Shown here in pieces: positions 1 through 9,740 of a stretch of DNA of 64,000 bases; the first letter of the stretch is position 1; every line of letters begins with the position of its first letter. A program made the translations under genes and the position numbers. The notes below the pieces were generated by a model, which was given only the letters and a program-made list of their open reading frames with translations, was not told the DNA's origin and ran no database searches. Origin of the DNA: Phytophthora hibernalis (lineage: Eukaryota > Oomycota > Peronosporomycetes > Peronosporales > Peronosporaceae); the NCBI GenBank assembly GCA_012656075.1, contig JAAKBF010000151.1:124001-188000 (forward strand). The letters are read 5' to 3'.

Positions 1-460
1 CGAATGGAGGGCGAGTACCTACGTAGCAACGGGGAGGCCAGCAATGGCCGCTTTGAAGTATACGCGCGCGGGGTTTGAAACCGCTTGACCACCGGCGGCG
101 TCACGACTGACTGAGGAAGGAGAAGAGCAGCACGACGCAGTGTGTGACGCTCAGGAAGGCGGCGGACGAAGTGGTGTCGCGCGTGGAACTGAGTAAGGCG
201 GCGATTCGCGCGACGTTCCAGCGCAGGTTGTGGAAGGCGGTGGGCGCACCGCCTCCATCTTAACATCCGCCACGGAGAAAGAGGCACGGCGACAGTGGCG
301 TACGCCATGGAGATCGACGGACATCTGGTACCCGAATCGGCCAGCGTGACCAAGATTCGAGTGGTACGGAGGGCTGCCAAGCGCGAGGCCAGAACCGGCG
401 TGTCCAGCGTGCGAGGCGGAAGGTAGCAGAATCGACCGGAGCACTGCAGTTGTCGAGCGA

Positions 461-1086
461 GTGGTGAATGAGTTGAACGAGGAACGCCAGCGCCTACACC
501 AGAGTCAAGCTGACCAAGCTAGAAAGGAGCTGGAGCAAAGACGTCCCCTGCGAAGACTGGAAGACCAACAGCGGAGCCAGCGCACTAGGGTAAGATTGGT
601 ACAGCGGCAACAAAGCGCGGCGTCAGTGAACGTAGCTCGGGACCCCGACATCAAGGCGGACGATGGTTTGCCCACGGCCATCATGGACGTCAACGGCGAG
701 AATCATGCAGTAAAATGGGATAGCTGCGCTCGTTACTTGGTGACTGGAACGGAGTGGATGAAACGGGGTGAACGCGTGCGGGGGTCAGCTCCAGTGGACT
801 ACGTAGAGGACGTCGGAGGGTTCCTTCTCGACGTACTGGGACTGTGGAGTTTCGAGATGCGCAGCGTGTCCGGACAGAGACCGCGTGCATTGTCGAAGGT
901 TGCACGTCGGGGTTCCTAATAAGCCTCGACTTCCTGAAGAAGCACCGAGCCAACATGGACTTCGCCGCGAACGAGGTGCGCTACTTTAAGAGTGAGGTAC
1001 TAGTGGTGATCCCGTTCCGGACCGAAGGAGGGAACGACGACGTGACCCGCAGGACCCCGGTGCGCCTAGCGCGGCAACTAAACTGA
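461..1086 (+). pseudogene. Gag C-terminus and retropepsin fragment of Gypsy A
   Basis: A charged, Arg/Gln/Glu-rich coiled-coil-like stretch (461-640) leads into a retropepsin-type domain. The catalytic DSG/DTG triad lies in the segment KWDSCARY: Asp at 719-721 and Ser are kept, but the Gly codon at 725-727 reads Cys (TGC), which should destroy the active site. The downstream protease signature (VDYVEDVGGFLLDVLG, then DFLKKHRANMDF in another frame from 844) is clear, with a +1/-1 frameshift near 860. In this family the enzyme releases the mature Gag and Pol proteins. Identification rests on motif order and on the RT that follows. Confidence 0.75.
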
Positions 1087-1347
1087 CGCGCATCGCTGTG
1101 ACGCCCGTGATGATTGCAGTGGCGGCGCCCGACGGGGAACATGGTATCTTCGTGCCCACACAAAACTGTGGTGCTGTCATGCTGGCGACGATAGTGACGA
1201 AGGTGCACGATGGCAAGGCCGTGGTCCACCGGCCATCAACTTGCGAGGGCTCCCCAACAAGAAGGAGTTGGGCGTATGAGTGCCGTTGGAGTCCGATATG
1301 GAACTGCTTGAGTTGCACGACGAGCTGGAACCGCAGCGCGTCGACGA

Positions 1348-2440
1348 ATGGATCGATGTTTTGGTGATACCGAGACGCCCTTAGAGAACGAGGACGAAGT
1401 GTGGGTCGGCGTCGACGAGGATGACACTCGGGCCCGGGTCGTTAAGGTTCTGAGGGCGTACCGTAAAGTGACGACGAGCAAAGGTGACATCCCATCGATA
1501 ACGACGCTGGCGGTACAGCATCATATCGACACGCAAGGCGCCGCGCCCATCATGATGAAGCGACGGCGCCAGGCGCAATCCGAGGAAGCAGTGGCCGATG
1601 GCAACGTGTCGAATATGCTACACGCGGGCGTGATTGAAGAAGGAACGGCGCGTGGGGATTTCCTGTGGTCCTAATGCGCAAGAAAGACGGCGAGGTGCGC
1701 TTCTGCATCGACTACAGGGCACTGAACAAGGTGAAAAAGCGATATGTCTACCTGTTGCCCCGCATCGACGAAACGTTGGGTGGCGTCCAGCTCTTCACGA
1801 CGCTCGACCTGAGTCCGGGCTACTGGCAGATCGGCGTGGCGCCAGGAGACCGAGACAATACTGCATTTACGATCAAGGGCGAGCTATATCGTTTCCTGAG
1901 GATGCCCTTCGGCCTTCCATGATGAATGGAGTGCTTCGCGGTTTAACCTGGACATCGTGTCTTGTTTTTCGATAACATTGTTTTCTTCACTCGGGGTGGT
2001 GTCGACAGGCACCTCGTTCAGCTGGCCACAGTGTTGCAGCGCTTGTCCTCGGTCAGGCTGATGCTCAAGCTCATAAATGCGTGTTTACCACGCACACGAT
2101 GGAATACCTCGGACATGAACTAAGTCGCGACGGTGTGCGCCCCGTGACGCGACTCATCAGTGCGGTAACGGAGTTTAAGTGGCCGATAGACTCGGCCGAG
2201 GTGAAGCGGTTCGTACACCTGGCCGGCTATTACCGCAAGTTTATCGAGGCGTTCGGCTCCATCATGGCCCCGAGGACGAAGTTGCTGAAGAAGGGCGTTG
2301 ACTGGGAATGGACGGAAGCGCAGGAGTTTGCCTTCGAGAGAGTGAATGCAGCGCTAACGATGAAGCCACTACTGGTATATCCTGATTTCAAACTTTCCTT
2401 CCGTTTGGTGACTGACGCAAGCAAGATTGGCCTCGACCCT
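1348..2440 (+). pseudogene. Reverse transcriptase of Gypsy A (inactive)
   Basis: RNA-directed DNA polymerase of a Gypsy-type Pol. Seen in order: the pre-RT segment with AVQHHIDTQGAAPI (about 1510-1550), FCIDYRALNK (near 1701), TTLDLSPGYWQI with the first catalytic Asp at 1806-1808, FLRMPFGLP, MNGVLRGLTW, then the box that should be YLDD. That box reads FFDN (Asp 1971-1973, Asn 1974-1976), so the second Asp of the pair is lost. The connection domain YLGHELSRDGVRP and HLAGYYRKFIEAFGS follows at 2081-2290. At least three frame changes (about 1650, 1918, 2070) break the chain. The fold assignment is very sure; activity is excluded by the Asp to Asn change unless it is a sequence error. Confidence 0.93.
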
Positions 2441-2765
2441 GCCTGGTACAGGACCAAGGCAAGGGGTGGCAGCCGATAGCGTTCACCAGTAAAGTCAACA
2501 ACCACGCCGAGTCCAACTACTCCATCACAGAGCTCGAGTGCCTCGCAGTAGTGTGGTCCATCAAGTTGTTCAGGCCCTACTCGTACGGGAGGGCCTTTGA
2601 TATCATCACTGACCACGCAGCACTCAAATGATTGATGACCCGACCCAACCTAGCCAGACGCCTACATCGATGGTCGCTGACGTTGTAATCGAGATCGTGT
2701 ATCGACCCGGATCCTCCAATGTTGTCGCAGAATCGCTCTCGCGAGCCCCGGCCGCGGTGCTTGCC
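2440..2765 (+). pseudogene. RNase H domain of Gypsy A
   Basis: Continues from the RT connection after a frameshift near 2440. The frame reads WQPIAFTSKVN, SITELECLAVVW (the conserved Glu-containing helix) and IITDHAALK, then an in-frame TGA at 2629-2631 just where element B has a Trp codon, then LMTRPNLARRLHRWSL and, after another shift, YRPGSSNVVAESLSRAP. This is the usual C-terminus of a Gypsy RNase H, which removes the RNA strand during cDNA synthesis. The ending SNVVAESLSRAP corresponds to the catalytic Asp region (VADALSR in element B); here the Asp position reads Glu. Confidence 0.85.
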
Positions 2766-2842
2766 AAATCAGGCAGGCGTCACCAGCTAATTGCCGGCCC
2801 AGGAAACACGGGAGAATCGAAGTCTGAAGAAGGGAGCTGCCG

Positions 2843-3514
2843 GTGAGATCTGACCCTGGCGTGGATGCACGAAGCGCGCACGAGACGGCTGGCATACAGC
2901 CGGATGCGGCGAGCATACTCCAACCGCTCCCGGCGATGCCGTCCCACACCGAGATAAAGGCGACGAGTGGATTACTACCCTCGGGGAATGAGCGTGCACA
3001 TGTGCGCGGGGTGCCGACAGAGGCCGACCGTCCTCGTACCCGACAGGCAGTACGGCGCGAGGAAGCGGCGGCAGCAGCGCGAGCTGTCGAACATCGGAGC
3101 ACTGAGCAACCAGACGCAGTGACGGCTGCGACGGCGGAGAGCGAGCCGCCAAGGCCGCCAGCACGAACGAATAAACGGCGAGTAACGTGGGCGGATACCG
3201 TTGTCAGCGGCGAGACGGAGAAGCTTGTGGAGTCGACGACGACCACGACGAAGTCTGACGTGATGAGGGTAGCGCCAATGGACAAGGGACGTGTAGAATC
3301 AAAGCGAACGGACGCTGTGAGCATTGCGGCTGCTAAACCAGGGACCGTTACTATACCCACGAAGAGCGGGACGCGCAGATCCGTAACGAAGGAGAGCCGA
3401 GTTGCCGACCCGGAAGAAGACCGCGGTCGAGCAAGTCGAGGAAACGGAACGAGGACGACGAGTCTATTGAGGAAAACAACACGACGCTGCAACTCACTGA
3501 AGATGAGATTGTGA
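2843..3514 (+). pseudogene. Low-complexity linker between RNase H and integrase, Gypsy A
   Basis: About 220 open codons rich in Ala, Thr, Arg and Glu, with no recognisable fold, lie between RNase H and the integrase zinc finger, where most Gypsy elements have only a short join. The one conserved spot is VTWADTVVSG (about 3184-3213), matched by VTWATTGPEVLG in element B at the equivalent place, which suggests the linker is a real part of this family rather than an insertion. It is open for 224 codons here. Function unknown; it may be a flexible spacer or a separate processed product. Confidence 0.6.
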
Positions 3515-4496
3515 AAACGAAAAAGAGTAGTCGGCTGGTGCAGAAGATGCTGAAAGAGGGTAACTACCAGAACATGAAGGTGGAGAAGCTGTTTGGCCTG
3601 GTCGTGATCCAAACCGCGGGAGGCAAGCGTGTCGTGTTGCCGCCCGCACTGTGGGCTGTAGTATTCAAGGAGCTCGGATTAATTTGGTCGGGGCACTTGC
3701 ACGGTCCTCATACCTACGGACGAGTCGCTCAGCTGTACTAGTGGCCAAGCCTCCATGGTGAAGTGAATCGGTGGGTTCGTGGCTGCCAGGAGTGCGGCAG
3801 TCGAAAGGCCGGCCGCTGCAAGTTGTGCCACAGCTGCGGAGTCTTCGCAGAGGCGACGTTGGAGATAGATGGGCATTGGACGTTGCCGGGCCATTCTCGA
3901 TCGCGGGTGGTTGTGAGCGCTATGTGATCACGGCGCTGGAGTACGTCACTCGATATGCAGTGGCCCACAGTGTGATGCATCACACGGCGGAGAGAGTGGC
4001 CATGTTCCTGATGGAGGACGTCGTGTTGAACTTTGGAGCCTTCAGGAAGCTGCTGACGGATGGCGCTCCCGAGATGACAGGGCTGGTAATCGATCAGTTG
4101 GTCAGCATGTTACGGGCGAGGCAAACGAGCCCAGTCCCTTACCGTCCACAGATGATCGTGTTGGTGGAGCGCTTCCACCGCTCTTGGAAGGACTGCGTCG
4201 CCCCCTTCATAGCTGACGACAAGCATAACGATTGGAGTGAGTGGGTTCAATGCGCTGTGTACGCATACAACTCCGCGCCTCACTCCACTGTTGCGCGGAG
4301 CCCGAACGAGCTCATGCTGGCTCGTCGGCTGCGGCCGCCCTACGAACTGCTGCGACGAACTGAGTTAGCGGAGGCGGGTGCTCTCCCGCAGTATCACGAA
4401 CCGTTGCTGGCCGCGATGATACGAGGCCGAGCGTGTGCTGAGCAAGCCCGGACAAGGAACAAGAGCGGAAAGCTCGCTACTACGATCGGAACGTAA
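3511..4496 (+). pseudogene. Integrase of Gypsy A
   Basis: DDE-type integrase that inserts the cDNA into the genome. The N-terminal HHCC zinc finger is present (HLHGPHTYGRVAQLY, then CQECGSRK) but split by an in-frame TAG at 3739-3741, where element B has Trp. The core reads DRWALDVAGPF (Asp 1), LTDGAPEMTG (Asp 2) and VERFHRSWKD (Glu), all retained. YAYNSAPHSTVARSPNELML and LRPPYELLRR follow. The core is open from 3771 to 4496 apart from one frame change at its start near 3830; the join to the C-terminal domain at 4517 is frameshifted. Confidence 0.92.
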
Positions 4497-4516
4497 GGCA
4501 GAGACAGTCGTTCAAA

Positions 4517-4825
4517 GTGGGTGACCGCGTGTGGATGTACAACCCGCACCGAGGCCCTAAGGCCATGAAGTTTGTACATCAATGGGTGGGACCAATGTAC
4601 ATTTTCGAGTCGGTGGGGTATGAGAATTTCGTGCTGAGGCGAGAAGATAAGAATGGACTACCCAAGCTAATTGTAGCACATGTGTCATTCCTCGTGAGTT
4701 ACCAGTCTCCGATATCGCTACTGCCACGCGCTGCGACTGATATTGCCGCACAGATCAACCTTGAAGTTTTGAGTAGACGGGGAGGCGTCTGTCATGGAGA
4801 TAGGAGCGCCTGTATTATGCTGTGA
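4517..4825 (+). pseudogene. Integrase C-terminal domain of Gypsy A
   Basis: Reads VGDRVWMYNPHRG, KFVHQWVGPM, GYENFVLRRED and AHVSFLVSY, the SH3-like C-terminal part of Gypsy integrases, directly comparable with 48290-48490 of element B. The reading frame ends at 4825; the chromodomain-like segment found further on in element B is not recognisable here. The next 85 bases up to 4911 carry nothing I can identify. Confidence 0.85.
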
Positions 4826-4910
4826 CGGCTGCTAGATACTTGCGAGAGGCAACCAGCATGGGAAAGAGACGTCGGAACGCAGCGAACGTGTCGTACAACG
4901 CACGTCCAGA

Positions 4911-5237
4911 CTTTTAGCCATCGTGCTTGTGCAAGTCAATTGACGCGCCTTTCTCAAGAAGCAGACGCACCATATAACTGTTCCCGTTTCCAGCAGCACG
5001 TAGTAGCGGGGTGTCTCCATCTTTGTCTGCAAATCCGTGACTGCCCCATTGCTGATGAGGACCTTTGCGACAGAAGAATGCCCCTCTCTGCATGCCAGGA
5101 ACAGACTAGTGCCACCATCTTGGGTTTGTTCGTCAACAGAAGCCCCATGTTTTAGTAGCAAAGCTACTAAGTCGACGTGACCATTTACGGAAGCGTGCAA
5201 GAGCGCAGTGTCACATCTTCTCGCTGTGTGAGGCCAC
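4911..5237 (-). pseudogene. Ankyrin-repeat fragment, left arm
   Basis: On the minus strand the reading runs DTALLHASVNGHVDLVALLLKH, GASVDEQTQDGGTSLFLACREGH, SSVAKVLISNGAVTDLQT and then, after a frame change, DGDTPLLRAAGNGNSYMVRLLLEKGASIDL. That is about three 33-residue ankyrin repeats (G-TPLH-AA-GH-VV-LLL-GA). It has no start of its own: the frame is entered from LTR-like sequence upstream (MAWPHTARR is encoded at the LTR boundary). This is a protein-interaction repeat captured in part; both copies are broken by the same frameshift. Confidence 0.8.
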
Positions 5238-5912
5238 GCCACGAAACAGCAGTGCTGCGCGGTCTAAAGTCCGTCTGGCCGTCGAGAACCAACTCGGTGT
5301 CCTCGCGCCGGGGTGTGTCCGAGTGGTCTTGGCGTTGAACCCAAGAGCAGCTGCCACTCTTATTGGCTACAGACAAACACTCTCCTGTATCCGTGTATTG
5401 TCTGTCGCCACTGAGTTCGTCCGAACGGCCAGAGCTGTTCTTCTTACAGCAACCGTCCCCAGTTCGTCGGTCACTGGTCGCACTCGGTACGCCCAGGATC
5501 TCCTCGTTCCGTTTCGTCGACTCTCTGTGACACGCTGGTCCCGAAAGTCTCTAGTCCGTCCAGGTCTGCTTATCTCGGCAGATTCGATTGTGAGCTCAGC
5601 TCACACGAGGGCGCTACCGCCTCGCCGCTTCGGCATTCGCCAGCGTTCGTTGTGAGCGCGCTACCGCCCATCGCTTCGGCAAACGTGCGTTCCATCCATC
5701 TCTTCTTTGCGCAATCGTCACACGGACGACCCTCTGGCCGCGCTGCTAACGGTCGCTGACGCCCACGGCCCTTATGACGATCTTCCAGGTCCGTTGCAGC
5801 TGCTCTTGGGTTCAACGCCAAGACCACTCGGACACACCCCGGCGCGAGGACACCGAGTTGGTTCTCGACGGCCAGACGGACTTTAGACCGCGCAGCACTG
5901 CTGTTTCGTGGC
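5238..5912. repeat. LTR-like inner arm ends and spacer of the inverted repeat
   Basis: The inner ~120 bp of each arm (5238-5354 and, inverted, 5796-5912) resembles 49465-49550 at the 3' end of Gypsy element B: both run through ACGCCA, a CACACC..GGCGCG block, GACGGCCA and GGACTTT in the same order. The spacer 5355-5795 has no ORF with recognisable content, though it is GC-rich and repeats short CGCTACCGCC/CGCTTCGGC motifs (5609-5675). The most likely reading is two LTR-derived pieces facing each other, but no TG..CA ends or target duplication are evident. Confidence 0.5.
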
Positions 5913-6238
5913 GTGGCCTCACACAGCAAGAAGATGTGACACTGCGCTCTTGCACGCTTCCGTAAATGGTCACGCCGACTTAGTAGCTTTGCTACTAAAA
6001 CATGGGGCTTCTGTTGACGAACAAACCCAAGATGGTGGCACTAGTCTGTTCCTGGCATGCAGAGAGGGCATTCTTCTGTCGCAAAGGTCCTCATCAGCAA
6101 TGGGGCAGTCACGGATTTGCAGACAAAGATGGAGACACCCCGCTACTACGTGCTGCTGGAAACGGGAACAGTTATATGGTGCGTCTGCTTCTTGAGAAAG
6201 GCGCGTCAATTGACTTGCACAAGCACGATGGCTAAAAG
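5911..6238 (+). pseudogene. Ankyrin-repeat fragment, right arm
   Basis: Mirror copy of the left-arm fragment on the plus strand. It encodes the same repeats (VDEQTQDGGTSLFLACREG, then in a second frame DGDTPLLRAAGNGN and RLLLEKGASIDLHKHDG). A G-run one base shorter than in the left arm (near 6056-6070) adds a frameshift after LACREG. It ends in a stop soon after the arm boundary at 6238. Not expected to give a functional protein. Confidence 0.8.
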
Positions 6239-6299
6239 AATGATAGATCTGGCACGCTGAAAGATTGGGCAGGGGGTCAATCATCTATATCAAGAACTG

Positions 6300-7020
6300 C
6301 CAATGAGCGCGCACTTCAACTTTATTCCACCGTGTTTTGGTACGAAGTGGTCCACATATATAAATGTGCAACATAATAATGTGTCTACACAACTACTTCC
6401 GTGGCCAAGAAGACCACATCTGAAGAAGAGCTTGGTGTGGGCCCAAAAGGAACGAACAAAACGACCACATCTGAAGAAGAGATTGGTGTGGGCCCAAAAG
6501 GAATGAACGGTCCGGCCTTCAGGAATGAGTTCTTGATTTTTCTGGAGTGATAGCTTGAAGAGCATGCATTGAGCGTTGAAACATGCCGTGGCGGCGTTCG
6601 TGAGCTTTGCGAGGCGGCGGCAGCACGCTGCCATCCGCACACACAAGCAGTGCGGCTGGGCAGCGATAACTTCCCTTACCACCACCATTCGCTGGCACCC
6701 TCGTCACCCCAACAAAATCCACAGTTGTCTTGGCACCTACGTCGCAGTAGATAGCGGTTTGATCCATATTGTAGAGCACGTACGGCGGCGGGATCAAAGT
6801 AGCAGCGTCCAGGAGATCAGGCAGTAGCTACGCACACTACGCGATAATGCAGTCGATAGACACGAGTCTTTTTCTCGACGCTCGTCCTTGATCCAGCCGC
6901 ATAGACCGTCCTCAACGCACGCCGATGATGAAACCCGACCGCTTCCGCCGACTTGGCATTTACGGATATGAATTGCGCCATCAAACGCCCCACCTAGTTT
7001 TGACAAAACACTGCTGTCCA
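6300..7020 (-). pseudogene. pogo/Tigger-type DDE transposase, N-terminal and first catalytic part
   Basis: On the minus strand, from about 7000 down, the product has a CENP-B-like helix-turn-helix segment (EDGLCGWIKDERREKDSCLS). After a frame change it has the start of the DDE_1 catalytic domain: LYNMDQTAIYCDV contains the first catalytic Asp in the hallmark N(M/A)DQT box, followed by KTTVDFVGVTRVPANGGGKGSYRCPAALLVCADG (6519-6797). The continuation to 6300 is out of frame and carries a 51-bp duplication. The C-terminal half is absent on this strand and lies instead on the plus strand at 7249-7640. Confidence 0.72.
6412..6508. repeat. 51-bp tandem duplication in transposase remnant
   Basis: Two adjacent copies, 6412-6462 and 6463-6508 (the second slightly short), differing at a few positions. 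On the minus strand each encodes a piece containing SFWAHT and LFFRCG, so the duplication lies in former transposase coding sequence and keeps the frame (51 = 17 codons). Confidence 0.9.
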
Positions 7021-7099
7021 CCACCTACATACGTAATATCATTGGCCAACCGCAAACTTCCGAAAGACTTGGCACCCGGCAAAAGTGATTTAGAGTAGA

Positions 7100-7250
7100 G
7101 TGCCAGATCTATCAGACTTTTGCGGTAACTCGCTAATCGAAGCAGCGCAGAATGAACACACTGACGTGGTAAGGGTGTTACTAGACAGTGGCACAAGCAC
7201 CGATAAGCGAGGTCCGAACGGCATCGAATTTAGATCTGGAAGCCTAGCGT
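7100..7250 (+). pseudogene. Single ankyrin-repeat fragment
   Basis: The plus strand encodes NSLIEAAQNEHTDVVRVLLDSG and TSTDKRGPNG, one ankyrin repeat with the usual AA..H.DVV..LL..G pattern. It sits between the two halves of a disrupted pogo transposase, so it was probably brought in by rearrangement. The frame runs on into the transposase segment and stops at 7285. Confidence 0.6.
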
Positions 7251-7640
7251 GGATCACTGTCGACTGCTACTGCTGGACAGTTTGAAAGTGCACAAGATGG
7301 GGTCAGTGTGGACGGAGCTAGAGCAGTGCTGCACCCAGGTGGAGATTGTCCCACCTGGCATTACAGGAATTTGTCAACCGATGGATGTGGCCGTCATGAA
7401 ACCGTTCAAGGATGCTGTGAGGTACGAATTGGTGCTTAATTATGGGTTCTTTTGTTACATCTTACTTAGGTGTTGTGGTTGCTTCTGGTTTTAATCTAGG
7501 CGCATTTATCTGGCCCACCACCTCGACAATGCTTTCCCATCGTCAACAAAGGAAAAGAGGTCGACGAGCGTTGGACCAAACTTGAAGACCAGGAACGATC
7601 CCTTACGCCGGGTTGGATGTGAACCCTCTGTACACCTAGG
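7249..7640 (+). pseudogene. pogo/Tigger transposase C-terminal half with an intron
   Basis: Plus-strand segment LLLDSLKVHKMGSVWTELEQ (second catalytic Asp) followed by EIVPPGITGICQPMDVAVMKPFKDAVR (the Q-P-x-D third-acidic-residue region), the C-terminal half of a DDE_1 transposase. The reading then passes into a likely 78-bp intron (7422-7499, GTACGA..ATCTAG), after which YLAHHLDNAFPSSTKEKR continues the family pattern. Its N-terminal half would be of the kind found on the opposite strand at 6300-7020, so an inversion or a nested insertion has split the element. Confidence 0.72.
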
Positions 7641-8912
7641 TTGTATTAGGCCAATCCAATAACCTGCACCACTAGCCACGAGCGAGGGCTAGTATGCAAT
7701 ATTGCGCTTTCGCGCGAGCCCCCGCAGTCCCCCAGAAGGAAGGGTACTGGCTGTTAAGCCTAATACGGGTTTGTTGAGGTAAAACCTCGGCGGGTAGTAA
7801 AATATGTATGAACCACTCGGTCCCACTATAATATATGGTGAACGACGCTTCTCGTCGCTCCCAACACTCGGCCACTCTAATCTCTTGGACTGACCAGCAA
7901 CAAACCCTCGGTTCAATGTACCTTGAGCTCGCTGACACAAGCCGAGCGTATCCAGACCCTAAGATAAGCTAGCTAGACTTAGCGAAGACGGACTTAACCC
8001 TTGGTGACTTGGGGGAAGACTGCTGATTTATTTATGTTGATCTATGGCTCTGAGAGCCTCTGTAGTCAATCCTATAGCTAGTCTTACACGTAAATACAAA
8101 TATCCAGTGTGAACAGATCCCTTATGTAATCCCGTACCCGGCTCTATAAGACCGAGGGTACGAAACTGAAATGGGTACAAACGAGGGTTTAAACTCTCGG
8201 CCGGGAATTGGTTATACCCGACCGAGACCTCGGTCACTAAACTACCGTGGTCACTGTGGTGCGGGGAATGTAATCTGCCAATCAGGGCACGCCGGTCACT
8301 TTCCTTCAGCAAGGGCAACCTTGCCGACTGGCGACCGAGTGCCCAAAAGCCAACACATTTTCGCTGCCACGTCGTCGTGCCATGACAATCGGTTGTGGAA
8401 TCTAATTCTGCATAATTGTGTACTGGATAACCACTGCTTGTCAACTCCTGTTGTGTTTAGAAGGATGATGAAGCCCAAGAACTTTCTGTGATGTTTCATC
8501 GGGAAGCAGTTTTCAGTCGTTTGGATGCACGTGCTCACGAGGACCCCGATGAGCACTGTGTTCAATGGTCTGTAACAATGCAATATTCATGGTTACACAC
8601 AGCTCTCGATCTACGGTAGAGGCGCTTCGCCGAGGTGCTGTGTTATCTCTTTTCCATGGTAATAGTGATGTAGCAACGTATTCTACTTGATCAAATGGAA
8701 AATGAGCACAAACGTGTGTACAGTTCCTATGTCGTTTCAGAAGTGTAAGATTGACAAAGTTGTGAGAGAGGACTTTCTCGCTGGGCAGCAAGCATACACC
8801 CACACCGCATACCAAAGTGAGAGGTGATGAAAACACACTCTTAGGCAAAACGAGGATATCACGCATGTAAGGTCAGCTCTGCTTGCTTGTATGACACACA
8901 TCTAGCGTCGAC
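7641..8912. other. No recognisable gene
   Basis: No reading frame here looks coding. The composition and isolated blocks such as CCCGACCGAGACCTCGGTC (8218-8236, containing an imperfect hairpin) are compatible with an old LTR, but I could not find TG..CA ends, a primer binding site or a second copy. Minus-strand frames at 8513-8866 and 8296-8583 are open but match nothing I recognise. Confidence 0.5.
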
Positions 8913-8913
8913 T

Positions 8914-9363
8914 TTAACCCCATTTACGTTGTGTACACCAGTGTCCATCGATGCCGACTATTTGCAATATTGTGCATATTATTCGGTCTTTAAGCTGCAT
9001 ATTTTCAGGATTGGCAGAGTCTTCTGTAAAAGTGTAACCTACGGTATCTTGAAGTAAATCATCTGTCACACGTACATCATCCCAAAGTGCATCATTGGCG
9101 CCTGGCATCTGTCCCATTTACCCATTTACCCGTTTCAGATGATGACACCGACAGCTGTAAACCCTGTACTTGACGTTTGTATTGAACATAGAAGTCTGAT
9201 GATGTTGATACACTGCTTGCGTTACACTATAGAGGTAACACCCCAACTTGGGTAAAAGGATTTTGTATGGGAAGTATTGAATCCCAAATTTCAGAAATTG
9301 GGAAGAAGCTAGGGTGCTGTTTCTGTTTGGGCTTCGGAGAGTGTCTCGTCCTTTTCCGTCCAA
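8914..9363 (-). pseudogene. Unrecognised decayed ORF
   Basis: Two minus-strand open stretches (9118-9363 and 8914-9117) are in the same frame and separated by a single TAA. Together they make about 149 codons containing DALWDDVRVTDDLLQDTVGYTF and LKDRIICTILQIVGIDGHW. The acidic, helix-like composition suggests former coding sequence. I do not recognise the family. The next 370 bases to 9740 hold nothing I can identify. Confidence 0.25.
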
Positions 9364-9740
9364 TACTGAAGTATGCAGTTTATTGGTGAGAGAGTTATAT
9401 TGATCAAGCGGCTTAAGGCTGTTTTAGCACCCTTCTGCACCACTGAGCAAATCTCCGATGGATTTACCCTATCCTATTATATAAAAGTCAAATCAAATTA
9501 AGCTGCCAATGCAGGTTATATGTTCCTCTTGGCTCCCGGTTTAGGACAAAAACTCGCTCAAGTACGCTGGACGATTTTAATGATGGCGAGGTTAATAAAA
9601 TTCGTAAACCTCGTCTTCTGAGCATTTAATGCTAAGGAGATCGGTACATCTAAGGTTGTGCCGGAGACAGGAATCACTCAAAGTTGAATCTCTTCGTACA
9701 GCTTTCGCTGGTACCCTTGCCTTGCTTTAAGAAACCCGCC

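Larger units (their letters stand above)
1..4825 (+). mobile_element. Ty3/Gypsy retrotransposon A, decayed, 5' end outside window
   Basis: Successive fragments in the order gag C-terminus, aspartic protease, reverse transcriptase, RNase H, long linker, H2C2 zinc-finger integrase, chromodomain-like tail. This order (RT-RH before integrase) is that of Ty3/Gypsy elements. The polyprotein is broken by many frameshifts and stops, and residues needed for protease and RT activity are changed, so this copy cannot move by itself. It stops shortly before 4911, where an unrelated inverted repeat begins, and no 3' LTR follows directly. Element B at 45638-49570 is a related copy, so the two can be aligned. 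The leading 460 bases hold only broken gag-like sequence with a CPxC cysteine pair near 397-410. Confidence 0.92.
4911..6238. repeat. Large inverted repeat, ~443-bp arms around a ~441-bp spacer
   Basis: The left arm (4911-5354) is the reverse complement of the right arm (5796-6238). The outer ends pair exactly at CTTTTAGC / GCTAAAAG and the inner ends at GAGCAGCTGC / GCAGCTGCTC. I found only scattered differences, including a one-base change in a G-run near 5093 versus 6056 and a net length difference of one base. Each arm holds an ankyrin-repeat fragment on its outer part and about 120 bp of LTR-like sequence on its inner part. Such a structure would form a cruciform, or a hairpin RNA if transcribed across. 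Confidence 0.93.

Noticed and set aside
2662..3612. A 316-codon minus-strand open frame
   Set aside because: It is antisense to the low-complexity linker and RNase H end of Gypsy A, has Ser/Arg-rich shadow composition and no motif.
7641..8500. A Copia-type solo LTR
   Set aside because: Composition is suggestive, but no TG..CA ends, target duplication or second copy could be found.
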